Below are positions 36,657-47,614 of a stretch of 64,000 bases of DNA, in pieces. Origin of the DNA: Parelaphostrongylus tenuis (taxonomy: Eukaryota; Nematoda; Chromadorea; Rhabditida; Metastrongylidae); the NCBI GenBank assembly GCA_019055375.1, contig JAHQIW010000727.1:1-64000 (forward strand), read 5' to 3'. Each line of letters opens with the position of its first letter. Position 1 is the first letter of the stretch. Under the pieces are notes generated by a model that had not been told where the DNA came from, ran no database searches, and saw only the letters and a program-made list of their open reading frames with translations. The position numbers and the translations under genes were made by a program.

Positions 36657-38315
36657 GTGATGACATGATTTTGTAACCTGACTTGAAGTGATCTATTATT
36701 CGGCGTCGATTCCTTTATATAGGAGTATATTCCCAGATAATCGACTGTGCCGAAAGAAACTGTGAACTCTATAAAACCCATATTTGATTTCATAGCAACA
36801 AGCTCAAACATGTTATCTTGACATCACATTGAAATTGTGTTTCACTTTTGGGCGACTTTCGCCAGAAAACGATTTTTTTTTTGGTAGAATTTCAGCAACT
36901 ATTCGTTAGCATAAATTTTGCCAATTTCGAAGGTAGACTGGCTTCTGAAAAATACTCTCATGTTCGCTGCAACAACCAAAAGAATATTGGAATTAGCAGC
37001 TTTCGATGTCCTCATCTTTTTGAGCCCTCGGAAAAACGCGTTTACTGATTTTTCCAGACTTTCAATAACCATTATGTAGGTAAAGTCTGAAAATTTTCGA
37101 ATACTTTGTGTATTGAACAATTCCCAAGACCGACTCTCTATTAATCTAGGCATGCTTCAATATTTCCTGATTTTCTTTTTTGAGCCAAACACGAGGTATT
37201 ATATAATTCCTTTATTCACCAGCTGACATTTCGGCAGTTCGCTTTCTTCGGAGTCTAGAAAGGTCAAGTTGCCTGTAATCCATTCGGTCAAACACCTCCA
37301 TTGATCCTTTAGAAAAATCCACCAAACCTAAATCTCAATTGCATCAGGCACAAAATCGACTCTTAACATAGTGAATGCTTTTTTGTGTGCGTTCCATTGA
37401 AAGATTCAAGTAGAGATCTTATATACCGACTCCATATCACGAGTGATAACGAGGCATTCTTCTCTGAGGTTTATAGTTGGATTAGTGGTGTTTATCCAAA
37501 ATACCTCTAAAATCTTCCGTACTGATGTTTCATGCTCCCAAGCAAGGATGATGACTTTGTAATTTGAGTGGTATTCTTAATGCGCCCTAACAATAAAAAC
37601 AAAAATATTCTTCACACTACAGCATTTCTTGCAAAACAGAGCTTTACCGTAAGCTATTATTAATCGTTCGGTAGCTCAAATTGCGACAGTTCTAATATTG
37701 ACTTTGTTTTGGAAAAAACTTTTACTGCGCTGTAGCAGCCAGAGGAAAACAACACAAGCATGAATCCTTGTATATTTGTCGTCAATGTGCACCATCCAGC
37801 TTTCATGAGTCTTTTTTCTCTCTCCTGCGTCTGTTGATAGTTCAATTTGTGAACAATAATCATCCATCGCCTTTATTGCCTTTCAAAGAAAAGGAGAATT
37901 TTTCAGAACTATTGAGATTTACACTATCAAATGATTATCGAAGGTCTGGATAAAGAGATTCCGCGAGGAAATCTATTTTCGCCGCTGCAGTTCAGTAAGC
38001 AAGGCTTTGGTACTTTGCTGCAGAAAGCGCGGTGGTTGGTATCAATGTTGCGGAATCTTAGCATGCCAAAGCAAAGAGTGCGTTGGAAATGTGAGATTCG
38101 ATATCCTTTTGGCGTCTACAGTGTTTTTTCAAAAAACCAAGACACCATCAAAATTTTTGGGATTCAAGCTATTGAACTGTTACTGGAAGTTTGAAAAAAA
38201 GCTTGCTGCGACGAAAAACGCCTGAGTGTGGAATATAATTTTGTTCCTATTTTCTCAGCACAGTTATAAGGCCATTTCAAAATTCAAGCAGACCGTTGAA
38301 TTTCTTGAGACGTAA
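36417..38315 (+). CDS. Two-exon gene of unknown function (gene span)
   Basis: Exon 1 (36,417-36,656) starts at ATG and encodes 80 residues: MRSDMSTCRMLDRYLFRSSG, a Ser/Gly-rich turn, a basic stretch (PYRKKSTPDIDHRKTSDK), then a helical segment with leucines (TVEYLRLETLDLAQNNIK). It ends AAG|GTGATG in phase 0. After a roughly 1.6-kb intron, exon 2 (38,259-38,315) follows a TATTTTCTCAG acceptor and continues in phase as HSYKAISKFKQTVEFLET then TAA. The joined C-terminus looks like a continuous amphipathic or coiled-coil helix. An AC|GTAAGC site at 38,312 could instead splice on to further exons. No family is recognised. Confidence 0.5.
37195..37600 (-). mobile_element. Penelope-like element 3' remnant
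   Basis: On minus, a degraded relative of the C-terminal end of the 60-kb Penelope-like element can be aligned: a stretch whose complement reads ATAACGAGGCATTC here versus ATGACGAGGCATTC at 60,356, then TTTATCCAAAATACCTC. It is followed by a terminal segment with a hammerhead-like motif at 37,221-37,256. It lies in the intron of the 36,417 gene. Confidence 0.55.
37221..37256 (-). ncRNA. Degenerate hammerhead-ribozyme-like motif
   Basis: On minus the order is CCGAAGA, a short stem-loop, GAAAT, GTC, AGCT. The core differs from CUGANGA at U4 (C here). It occupies the same place relative to the element end as the motif at 60,109-60,144. Probably inactive. Confidence 0.4.
37650..37762. repeat. 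Approx. 160-bp repeat, single unit
   Basis: Core CGGTAGCTCAAATTGCGACAG at 37,667, followed by TTTTGGAAAAAACTTTT and a CGCTGTAGCAGCCAGAG word matching the units at 27,700 and 52,970. Confidence 0.5.
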
Positions 38316-38640
38316 GCAATCGAATAAATACTGAAACTCTAAAAAACAGAAAAGAAGTTTTTTCCAAGAGGCTGAATAAGGGTGAAGATAACAGCTTCCT
38401 TACTGAGCTGCAGTGGCGAAAATAGATTTGCTTGCGGAAGCTCTTCATCGAGACATTCGGTAATCATTGATTAGCGTAAATCTCAGTAGTTTTAAAAAAT
38501 TTTCCCTTTTTTGAAAAGGCAATTAAGGTGATGGATGATTATTGTTCACATAGTGAACTATCAACAGACGCAGGCGAGAGAAAAAACGATTCATGAGAGC
38601 TGGATAGGGCCACATTGACGACAAATAATACAAGGATCCA
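37762..38640. repeat. Inverted repeat with 120-bp arms around exon 2
   Basis: The left arm, about 37,762-37,883, and right arm, about 38,513-38,640, are reverse complements with scattered mismatches. Shared words include CGTCTGTTGATAGTTCA and GAACAATAATCATCCATC. The spacer of about 630 bp contains exon 2 of the unknown gene. Confidence 0.8.
38259..38315 (+). CDS. Unknown gene, exon 2
   Basis: Eighteen codons plus TAA after TATTTTCTCAG, in phase 0 with exon 1. It lies between the two arms of the inverted repeat at 37,762-38,640. If the GTAAGC at 38,312 is used, the exon ends at 38,311 and the gene continues. Confidence 0.42.
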   Translation, partial: HSYKAISKFKQTVEFLET

Positions 38641-39370
38641 TGGTTGCTTAGCCATGCTATCCCTAAATGTTCCTGTGATCGAGAATGTAACGAAATGAGC
38701 CAGCAAGTGTTCATCCCTCTCAAAAAAGAAATGGATGGACATTAGTGCAAAAGAATTATTTCATTGCACTAATCGTTGTTAGGTATGCGCTGAATAATTT
38801 GGTGTGGCAAACAATGTCATAGCGAGTATTTTTGCTGGAGTATCTTGATAACACGATGTTAAAAAAAAGAATGGAAACGATATCGCATCTTGCTGTATGA
38901 TTGAAAATCTTGAAAAACAAAGCATAAGTCTTGTAATTATGGGAAATATCAAAATATCAGCGTTCTTCTGCTCCAATTTTTAGAAATTGACAAAGTTCTT
39001 ATCACAAATACACCTGAGAGTGGTGTTTTGTTGATGTAACACTTTCTCAAAAAAAGACACAATTTGTAAGCCTTTTCAAAGAGTAACGTCGCTCATTTGA
39101 AGGTTCTGCAAATCAACTCACTGTGTTTACACTCATTCTTGTACGAAAATAATTGCTTATAACATTATTCAAAGCGTTAACATTTAACAAACACCTTGTT
39201 TGCATATCATACTATGAATCCGAAAATGTTCTTTAATTTAATATCAAAGTAGCTGGCCAAATTGAGTTTGCCTACGAACTTGACAGTTTTGAATTTTTTT
39301 TTTACAAGGTAAATCTTCGTCGTTCTACCGTTACCCAAAACCTTATGAACGAGTTGACAAAGAATGTAAA
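38316..39370. other. No gene recognised
   Basis: Apart from the right arm of the inverted repeat (to 38,640), no coding or repeat structure was identified. Confidence 0.4.
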
Positions 39371-39371
39371 A

Positions 39372-39660
39372 GATAAAATATAGAGCTCTCGGCGTTGATC
39401 AATCTCTGAGGGATGAGCCATGCATTATTCTTCACTTTTTAACTTCGTTTGAGGTGATTGAATGCATACGGTCTTAACAATGACTCGCGGTGGCCTCCTG
39501 CTGTACCGAGTTAGTGCTGCTTATCCTCCCAAACAAGCCTGAGATCAGTCTGGTACAAATTTACCGACCTCGAAGGGATGGATAGCTTAGTGAGCAAATC
39601 GAACCACTGACCCCGTGTGCGACGCAGAGCACCTCTAACCACTCCGCCACATGCGCTCTT
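39372..39660 (-). repeat. tRNA-derived SINE, family 1
   Basis: Minus-strand copy. The head lies at about 39,590-39,660 (TGGCGGAGTGGTTAGAGGTG on minus). Then come the family body (CGCGAGTCATTGTTAAGACC-like) and a tail near 39,372 (GATAAAATATAGAGCTCTCGG on +). Confidence 0.8.
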
Positions 39661-39994
39661 GACAAAAAATTAAGAGCATAAAAATGCAGAAAGCAGGTCA
39701 CTCAATTATTGAAGACATTCTCATCCAATGTCGACTTATTGTTGAATGTGCGCTATTTTCATTGATAAAAGGCAAATATATTCTGCTGGCAGTTGATTAG
39801 TTTCGAGCCTTTATTTGATCAAGTTCATTATTATTTAATGAGTTCTCTTTCATAGAAGCACCGCTTTGCGATGACGAGAGTTCTGAGAAAAACTGTTAGA
39901 GATGAGCATAAAGAGAAAAGGTTTTTTACCATTATAATTTAATTTTTTTCTGGTTTTGTCACCACTGTGTAGGCGAATGCTACCTTAGAAGCAT

Positions 39995-40940
39995 AGGTTT
40001 TAACTAACAAATATTCATGTTCAAAGAAAATACCTGACACTTGCAAACCTAGGTGAATACCCGAGAGCAAGCATGAGCTATTTGATGGAAAAAAATTTTC
40101 TGTAGTATAAAAACTTTCTTTATTCTGTGGAAACATGATTTTCGAGTTGATTTTGAAGGACCACAGTTGTGCATTGAAAAATGATTCTCTCAAAATTGCA
40201 ATATTAGCGATCCAGTTCCTATTATATTGTCAGCAACAGCACCACTGATTACAACGGACCGTGAAATTCTGACTTGTCTTTTTCCAACATACTGCCTTGA
40301 GCTGAAGTCGTGAGCATAATGAGTTGTAGCAAATGCTTTCCTTTTTGAATTTCCAAAAAGGGGCCTCCTTCATTTCGAGAGAACAACATGCATATATAGG
40401 AAAATTATAAATTGCAATTAAGTTATAAGAAAGCTCTAAATGCACTTGTCTTCAACACCTTAGAAATATCTAAGTAGCAAGAACAAACTTAATTATTATT
40501 CACATGCAGCAATCCAGTTACATTGAATATAGGGATCATTTTACACTTAGAGGTAAATAAAGGATAAACGATAAAGCTCGCGGCCTTCATCAATCCTTAA
40601 GTGGTGCGCTATGCTTTCGCCTTCAACTCTTAGCTTCGCTTGGAAGAATAGATCCACATGTGGCCTTTACAATGACGTACACTGGCCTACCGCTGTATCA
40701 AGTCAGTGTTGCTTATCCTCCTAAACAAGCCTGGGTACCAGTTTTATCGACATCGGAGGTACGGAGAGTTTGATTAGTCTTGAACGTAGATTCAAACGAT
40801 CGATCATGTGGGCAACGCGGTGCGCGTCTCTAGATACTGCGCTACATCCGCCCTCTAGGTAGATATCTGGTGGAAAACAGGAGACTTTTCCACGCCTTTC
40901 GAATCTATCGTCATCCGGAAATGATACATTCATAATTCTG
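39995..40940. repeat. Segmental duplication copy A (diverged)
   Basis: Colinear with 46,660-47,560 (copy B) and inverted relative to 55,400-56,300 (copy C). Shared words include GAATGATTCTCTCA-type, CAACAGCACCA and GGGATCATTTTAC. All three copies carry the family-1 SINE at the same relative position. Confidence 0.65.
40556..40860 (-). repeat. tRNA-derived SINE, family 1 (in copy A)
   Basis: Minus-strand SINE. The tail is at 40,556 (GATAAAGCTCGCGGCC on +), the body includes ACTGGCCTACCGCTGTA, and the head ends near 40,856 (CTACATCCGCCCTCT on +). Confidence 0.75.
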
Positions 40941-41679
40941 TCCCTTCAGGTTAGCTGGAGCAATGTTTAACTAGGATCGCTAAGAGTTAGTAGCAATAAA
41001 CATGCCTGGCGACAATGTACTCGTGTAGTAGCGACTATATATTTTGAAACACTGACATAACGTTGTCATTTATCTACGGTTGACAAGTTACGTGCAGAGG
41101 CAAACAAATTAGCAATCTAATCTACTCTACTCTGCAAAGTGATAATATTGAATGAGCAAGAGAAAGACCTTCTGATGGCAAATGCAGCAACGACCGCTAT
41201 TAGATGTTCGTTTTGCCTTAGCAGTGTCAGTTTTTTTTGTGTCAATGTGTCATTTCTTTACACTTATCGTCCATCGGATCTCGTCAAATTAAATTAGATT
41301 AAATATCTATGATTTACTCCATTTATAACTTAGGCATGTTGATATTTCAATTTACACCAATGGCACACCATACAGTGGGGTGCGGCAACGGAGCTACCAG
41401 CAACTGCATTGAGAAAACGCTCTGCAACAAGAGTGGAATCTATGGTGAAGAGCTCTGAAGAGGCACCGCTGTTGAAATTCAATGCTCTGAAGAATTCCAC
41501 CAAAATGTCTATTCCTCAACACTTTTAACATTCCCTTGTTTACTCTCAGTATAAACTCGGTGCAATAAAAAGTAGGAATCATACAGATTATTCTTCATAA
41601 AGGCGAGCATTCACGTAGAGCACCATAATCGACTTCTCATTAGAGAAAGCTTCAGGGATTTTCAATATTTTTGTTTTAG

Positions 41680-42612
41680 TATCACCTGCATCACCTGTCG
41701 TACCGTTGATCGTCGAGTGACTCGAGCGGATAGCAGTTACACTTCCATTTTTCCCTGTCGCGTGCAAGAGCAGCTTAGTGGGTCCGCCTCGGTCCACGGA
41801 TTTACTGAGCATCATATCTTTCTTATAAGCCTCTCGTGAAGAAATCGGACCATCGGGTCGGTGGTCTTCCTGTAGAGCCTCGATGTCCCGAGGAATCCAG
41901 TCGGTAACGGCTCTCATCCATCGGTTGTCGTTGAAGCGCATCACGTGTCCGGCACACCTTATTTTCAACATCCTTGGTGTAGAACGGCGCCTCTTATCTT
42001 TGATCTCTAACGTAAGTCGGAATTTCGGCTTCTTTCTCTCATTTGCGGATACGGGATACTCTGAGCATCGACCTTTCGACTGCGCGTTCAATAACGCCAA
42101 GTGATCGTTCATCCTCCTTACATAGCGACCGGGTTTCTGCTGCTAGGGCAGGGAAAACTGTGGAGTCGAAAAGGTGGGCACGGAGTCGGGTGCTTCTTGT
42201 TCTCTTCACTACATCTTCGATACTCTTAAAAGTTCCCCGAGCAGCTCGTTTCGACCTGGATAGACATAATTAGAGCATTCGCAGATTGTCGTTTCCTTGA
42301 GCGTGAATGGGGCATTCAAAACCTATCCGTTCTTCATGAACATCGTTTTCGTTAGATTTAGTTGAAGACCAATCTTTCCACAGGCGTCGTCGAAATCGGT
42401 GAACATTCGTTCCGCTTGGCTGATGCTTAGTGTTATGAGGGCGATATCATCAGCAAAACGAAGATATTTTAAATGTCGACTGCCAATTTTCACGCCCATA
42501 TCGTCTCATTCTGATGTTGGCATGACGTTTTTGAGGTGGCAGTAAATAATTTTGGCGAAATTGTATCGCCTTGTTGGCCCTCTTTTTACGTCGATGATGA
42601 TATTATCGGACA
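41680..42612 (-). mobile_element. RTE retrotransposon ORF2 C-terminal fragment
   Basis: Minus-strand RT remnant. It includes LRFADDIALITLSISQAERM (RT motif C, F-A-D-D), QLNLTKTMFMKNGW, and then MLKIRCAGHVMRFNDNRW followed by a C-terminal segment with DHRPDGPISSREAYKKDM. It ends near the tail word CACCTGCATCACCTGTC (+). Only the second half of the RT and the tail remain, in shifted frames, so it is non-functional. Confidence 0.88.
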
Positions 42613-42614
42613 TA

Positions 42615-43120
42615 TCTACCCAATACCTAAATGTTCCTAGATCACTACGTGGCGCAAAACCAAAAAACCCGCACGTAATGGGGTCATTCGATGTTACCTC
42701 TCTCTATACAAACGTATCAAATGACTCTGCAATGCAAGCTATTTTCGAGCTTTTAACTGAAATTGAACAAAAGTAAATATGTATGTCTTCACAATTCAAC
42801 AATTAATGACCCTACTAAAACAATGTCTTAGTTGTTCAATATTTCGGTCGTCAAGAAATTAATTTATACAACTCAGGGGGTTAGCTATGGGTCAGCGTTT
42901 AGCACCTAATCTTGCCATCGCTTCTATGTATAGGGTGGAAGCTCCAGTTATCGCTCACCACCCATTGCTCTACTGCCGGTATATAGACGATTGCTTCATT
43001 GTCTGTTCCATACAAGAGGAAATGGACAAGTGTTTTGAAGTCTTGAACGGACAGCACAGAGTAATAAAATTTACGTGAGAAAGTTCAAACGGGAACTGGC
43101 TTCCATTCTTGAACATCCTA
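42615..43120 (+). mobile_element. Penelope-like reverse transcriptase fragment
   Basis: The frames encode HVMGSFDVTSLYTNVSND, then GLAMGQRLAPNLAIASMY, then YCRYIDDCFIVCS (RT catalytic Y-x-D-D-like box, intact here), then WLPFLNILVFY. These are RT blocks of Penelope-like elements and not of RTE. The fragment is about 500 bp with internal stops. It sits between two RTE fragments in opposite orientations. Confidence 0.82.
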
Positions 43121-43121
43121 G

Positions 43122-45145
43122 TGTTCTACACAGGATCAGATCTTCGCCTCTGCGCAACATCCCGTTTTTCGCGAAAAGAAGAGAAAGCCGCTAAATTCAA
43201 ACAACGAATTCCTAGGACTATCATAAACTGGTATGTCATCAAATCATTAGCACGCTTCAAGGAAGATACCACTGTCGACAATATCGACGAGGAATACGAC
43301 CGGCCCGTTGAATATCATCACTTTAGCATAGTGGAAGCCGAGAGTCCTAAAGTCACGAAGAACTGATATGTCAACGTGGAATCGCACGATCTACAGGAGG
43401 AAGAAGCCTTACGTCCGATTTCGGGAAACGCTGCAGAGAAGCGACGAGAGAAGACCTAAAGGGAGACGAGTAGCTGTTATGGCAGAAGCCGCAGAGGCTG
43501 CGTTGAGCATTCGCGAAGTCCAGCGAGGATTTGCCAAATAAAAGACCAAGATGATTGCACTCCGACGCCCTCACGGGACATTTACAAAATCTAGAAGGGC
43601 AATGGAGAAAACCATCTACCAGTATTACTCGTATATCTTCGCTAGCCATGCCCTCTTACCGTCATATAAATCAAAAAAGGATGAATCTGTCGTTTCACCG
43701 GTCCTCCCTTCCGAAATCCGACATGCTGTATAGTCGGTGAAGAACAGAACAACACCCGGTCCACATAGGATTGAAGGAGAGCACATGAGAATTTGACCGC
43801 CACTTCTTATCAACACCGTGGCTCGCCTCTTCACTCGTTACTGTCAGAATGCAAGGTTCCCATTCAATGGAAAACCAGCAAGATCGTGTTGTTGTTCAGA
43901 AGGGGAGACCTTCACGATATAAGCAATTATTGCCCAATCTGCTTGCTCTTCGTTGTCTATAAACTCTTCACTTGAGTAATCTTGAAGAGGACTGAGAGAA
44001 CACTAGAGGAAGGATAGCCATGCGAACAAGCAGCGTACCGAAAAAGATTTAGTACCATCGACCACATCCACACGATTACAAAACTCATTACTCGCTTTCA
44101 TCGATTTGAAGAAAGCTTTTAATTTAGTGGAAACAGAAGCGGTTATGGAGGCTCTGGATAACCAGTGCGTCCCTTCGTGGTGCATATTGATCCTTCGTGA
44201 GCTTCATAAAGATTTCACGACCAAAATGTCTTCATGCTACAGCAATATCATCAATGACGCAAGAAGGGGGTTCGACTGGGTGATACAATTTTGCCGAAAT
44301 TGTTCACTGCCACCTTTCAAAATGTCATGCGAATATTAGAATGGGACGAAATGGGAGTGAAAATTGACGATCGACAATTGAACCATCTTTGCTTTGCTGA
44401 TGATATCGTCCTCATAACACCAAACATCAGCCAAGCGGAGCGAATTTTCACTAATTTCGACAACGCCTATGGAAAGATTGCTATTCAACTAAATCTGAGG
44501 AAAACGATGCTTATGAGGAACGGATGGGTTTTGCATGCCCATTCACGCTCAACGAAAAGAAAATCTCAGAATACTCAGGCCTTTACGCAGGAGGAAAGGA
44601 GCGGCTTGGGAAACGCTTAAGAGCATCGAAGACGTAGTGAGTAGGAAAAAGAACATCCAACTCCCTGTCCGCCTTTTCGACCCGACGATTATCTCTGTCG
44701 TAACGTTTGCAGCAGGAATCTGGTCGCTACGTAAGCAGGGTAAAAGATCACTTGAGTCGAAAGGTCGATGATAGGAGTATCCTGTATCTTGAAAATGAGA
44801 GAAGTTCCGACCTGCGTCAGCGATTGAGGATCAGAAACTCAGTTCTGCACATCAGGATATCGAAAATAAGATGGGCGCGCCATGTGATGCGCTTCAACGA
44901 TAGCCGATGGACAAGAACCATTACCGATTGGATTTCTCAGGACATCAAACGCTCTGCAGGAAGACCTTCTTCACGAAACGCATAGAAGAAAGATGTCATG
45001 CTCAGCGAATCCCTAGAGCGAGGACCACCCACTGAGCTACTCCTGAACGCGATAGGGAAAAATGGAAGTGTTGCTGGCAGTCGCTCGGGTCACTCGACGG
45101 TCAACCCGACCACAGGTGGTACAACAGGTGACAGGTGATCACGGG
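43122..45145 (+). mobile_element. RTE retrotransposon ORF2, 5'-truncated and broken
   Basis: It begins at the end of the endonuclease domain (GSDLRLCATSRFSRKEEK, where intact copies have an S-D-H box). It continues through the linker (IINWYVIKSLARF, ESPKVTKN), RT (KTSKIVLLFRRGDLHDISNY, ALIDLKKAFNLVETEA, LCFADDIVLITPNISQAERI) and tail (KIRWARHVMRFNDSRW), and ends in the tail word CAGGTGACAGGTGATCACGG. Many frameshifts and stops; dead. Confidence 0.9.
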
Positions 45146-45229
45146 TTGAAAAGGAGAACACGTTAATAGTTCACCTCAAACACCTGCATTTTCGATTATT
45201 GATAATTCCGAAGAAATAGAGCTCTGATT

Positions 45230-46330
45230 GAACTAATAGGCGCCAGTAAATAGCTACTCAGCCACCAACCCCGTGACATCAAAGTGAATGGTGAGAACCC
45301 GGACGCTCAGGGAAAAAGCAAATAAAATTTCTCTTCTTTCACTTTATCTCTATCATTCACCTCCGTCAAAAAAAACTCGCTTAACCTCACATGAAGGTCA
45401 CTCAAAAAAATCAACCGCAAATAATGCAGAAATCAGATAGCAATCTAGCTGAGAACATTCCCGCTCTGATGTCGACGTGTTATGAAATTTGTATGAAGTA
45501 CACTGACCGATGGAAAGAAAAGTGCTAGCGTGACACAGAACAATGCGGACCAACACGAAATGCATTATCCCGCTCATTCCATCGACTGTAAGTGCATATG
45601 GCCGAATGGCTCAGGGAATCTCATCGCATTTGCATCTTTCTTGGCTAGAATTCAAGCGCGCGGTCAAGTAGAATAACTAAAGTTGAACCCCTATGTTACA
45701 CTTACCACTCCTGCTCGGATACGTTCAAATGTGTTTGACATATTTGCGTTGATACGAATCGGACCTGATGCATACTGTAAATCTGATGTCTGCTTCTAAC
45801 TCTTATCAAACATATTCAGCTATTGAATTATTCTGCTAATTCTATCGCGAGACAAATTTCTGACAAAGCCCTTTTCTGTCCTTCGATTATAGTAAAATAT
45901 CGACACTAACATGATCTTACCGACTTGATAAACTTCGTTCAGTGATAAAATGTTACAAATTAATAGTCACATCTCAGCGACTGCGTATCTTTTGAGATTT
46001 ATCTAGGAACGACATTACGAGAGGAATTCTCGCACTCCTTACGTTTTGTGCATCTGCTCTTAATCATTGCCCCAAAGTTATGCGGGTTCTTTCAACGTCT
46101 AACTGAGAAATCAGTCTTTAATATAGATATCGTGGAATGCTAGTCAAACGAATCTCGGAGACAGCCGAGCTACGGTGTTACCGTGTTACTGCAAAAAAGT
46201 ATCGGCGAAGAACTCTAAACAATCAGCACCATGCTTCCTGGCGAGCTGCGTCACTAAAATTTTGTGCTCAGCGGAGGCTATGTCTTGTAACAACGATTTC
46301 AGTAATATGCAATAAAATACGCTGTTTGAA
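45230..46330. repeat. Diverged direct duplication with 48,740-50,200
   Basis: Colinear similarity: AATAAAATTTCTCTTCTTT, GTGTTTGACA(T/C)AT, GATGTCTGCTT, TTCAGT(G/A)ATAAAA and TAATAGTCACATCTCAGC all occur in the same order in both segments. No supported gene. Confidence 0.65.
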
Positions 46331-46590
46331 TGGAAAATCGCTCGGCAAGATTGACTATTTCGTTGCTCTCCTTTTTGTTGCAGTACATTCTTTTCCACCA
46401 AAACATTCGCAGTGATACACTACAATTACAGTTAAGCAAGTACATCATACTTGGAAAGAAACTTTGGCATGATAGCGTGAGTGATAATGATTCGAACGCC
46501 TGGTTGGTACTGGAAAGACCATTTCACTGCATTGTAACGGGGAAAACAAGATTGACTTTCACATATTCGGCCAGCTTATTTACCGGCTAA
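46330..46590 (+). pseudogene. ORF family member with signal-peptide-like start (copy B)
   Basis: ATG at 46,330, then a hydrophobic segment (LTISLLSFLLQYILF), then QLQLSKYIILGKKLWHDS. The counterpart in copy C (56,797-56,390, minus) keeps the same frame further, through SLHCNGENKIKFHIFG. Copy B has a 1-bp deletion near 46,508 that shifts it, although the ENKIDFHIFGQL stretch is still readable in another frame at about 46,545. Possible short introns (GTACAT...CGCAG, GTGAGT at 46,477) would be unusually small. The family is not recognised and looks like fragments of a secreted or membrane protein gene. Confidence 0.4.
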
Positions 46591-47184
46591 TCTGCGGGAT
46601 AAGAGAGAGGGCGAGGCGACCGATCGATGGTCTGACGCGTTAGACGCAACATAAGTTTCTTCAAACAAAGGTTCATGTTCACAAGGAAGACATGGCACTC
46701 GGAACCGTAGGTGAATATCCGAAAGCACACATGAGCTAGTTCTTAAAAAAAGGATTTTTTGTAGAAAGATCGCTGCCTTTGTTTTGTGGGAAACTGATTT
46801 TTAAGTTGGCTTTGAGAGACTATAATTGTGCGCTGGAACCCTGGAAATGATTCTCTCAAGAACGTCATCTCAAATTGTACACATATGAACTATTCCATTT
46901 TCATTACATTGGCAGAGCAGCACCATTGCTTACTACGAACCCTGGAATTTTGATCTACCCTTTCTGATTTTCAAAAACTACGCCTCCTCCAGTATAAGAG
47001 AACCGCACGGATACTTAGAAAAATTTCAAATGCACAAAAGCTCTAAAAAGACCATTAACTGCACTTACCCTCAACACCAGACAAATATTAGCAAGTTTTC
47101 AAGAATAAAATTAATTACTAGTAATGTGAGACAATCCACGACATTAGTCCGATTATAGGATCATTATTTTACGTTTTCAGACAC

Positions 47185-47478
47185 ATCAAGTACAAAAGAT
47201 AAAGTTCTCAGAGTTGAGTGATACCTAAGGGATGCGTCATGCATTGTCTTCAATTCTTGAGTTCGCCTAAGGTGACTAACTGCATATTCGCCCTTTACAG
47301 TCACTCACGATGGCCTACCGTTACACCTAGTGCAGTGCTGCTTATACTATCAACCCAGTCTGAGATCTCTCTGATACCAGTTAACCAACCCCGGCGGGAC
47401 TGAGCGTGAGATTGAGCCCTTGACCTCGTATGCGACACATGGCCCCCTTTAACCGTTGCGTCACAAGCGCTCCTTAGG
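47185..47478 (-). repeat. tRNA-derived SINE, family 1 (in copy B)
   Basis: Minus-strand SINE. Tail at 47,190 (GATAAAGTTCTCAGAGTTG on +), body ACGATGGCCTACCGTTACA, head ending near 47,475 (GTTGCGTCACAAGCGCTC on +). Confidence 0.78.
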
Positions 47479-47614
47479 TTGAGATATATAATGGAAAACA
47501 GGAGATTCTTCTGTCAGGCGCAATCGGACATCTAATGCCAACGGAAAATAAAACATTAGAAATTTCGTGATAACTCAAAAGTCCGAGTATCTCTAGACCA
47601 CGACAAAATTGATG

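Larger units (their letters stand above)
46010..47612. repeat. Inverted duplication, left arm (copy B)
   Basis: About 1.6 kb, reverse complementary to 55,368-56,980 with high similarity along its whole length, including the embedded SINE. The arm ends only about 3 bp before the 47,615-48,138 hairpin. Confidence 0.88.

Noticed and set aside
46383..46412. 30-bp intron (GTACAT...CGCAG) in the copy B ORF
   Set aside because: Shorter than known nematode introns, and the frame is open through it, so it was not used as a splice model.
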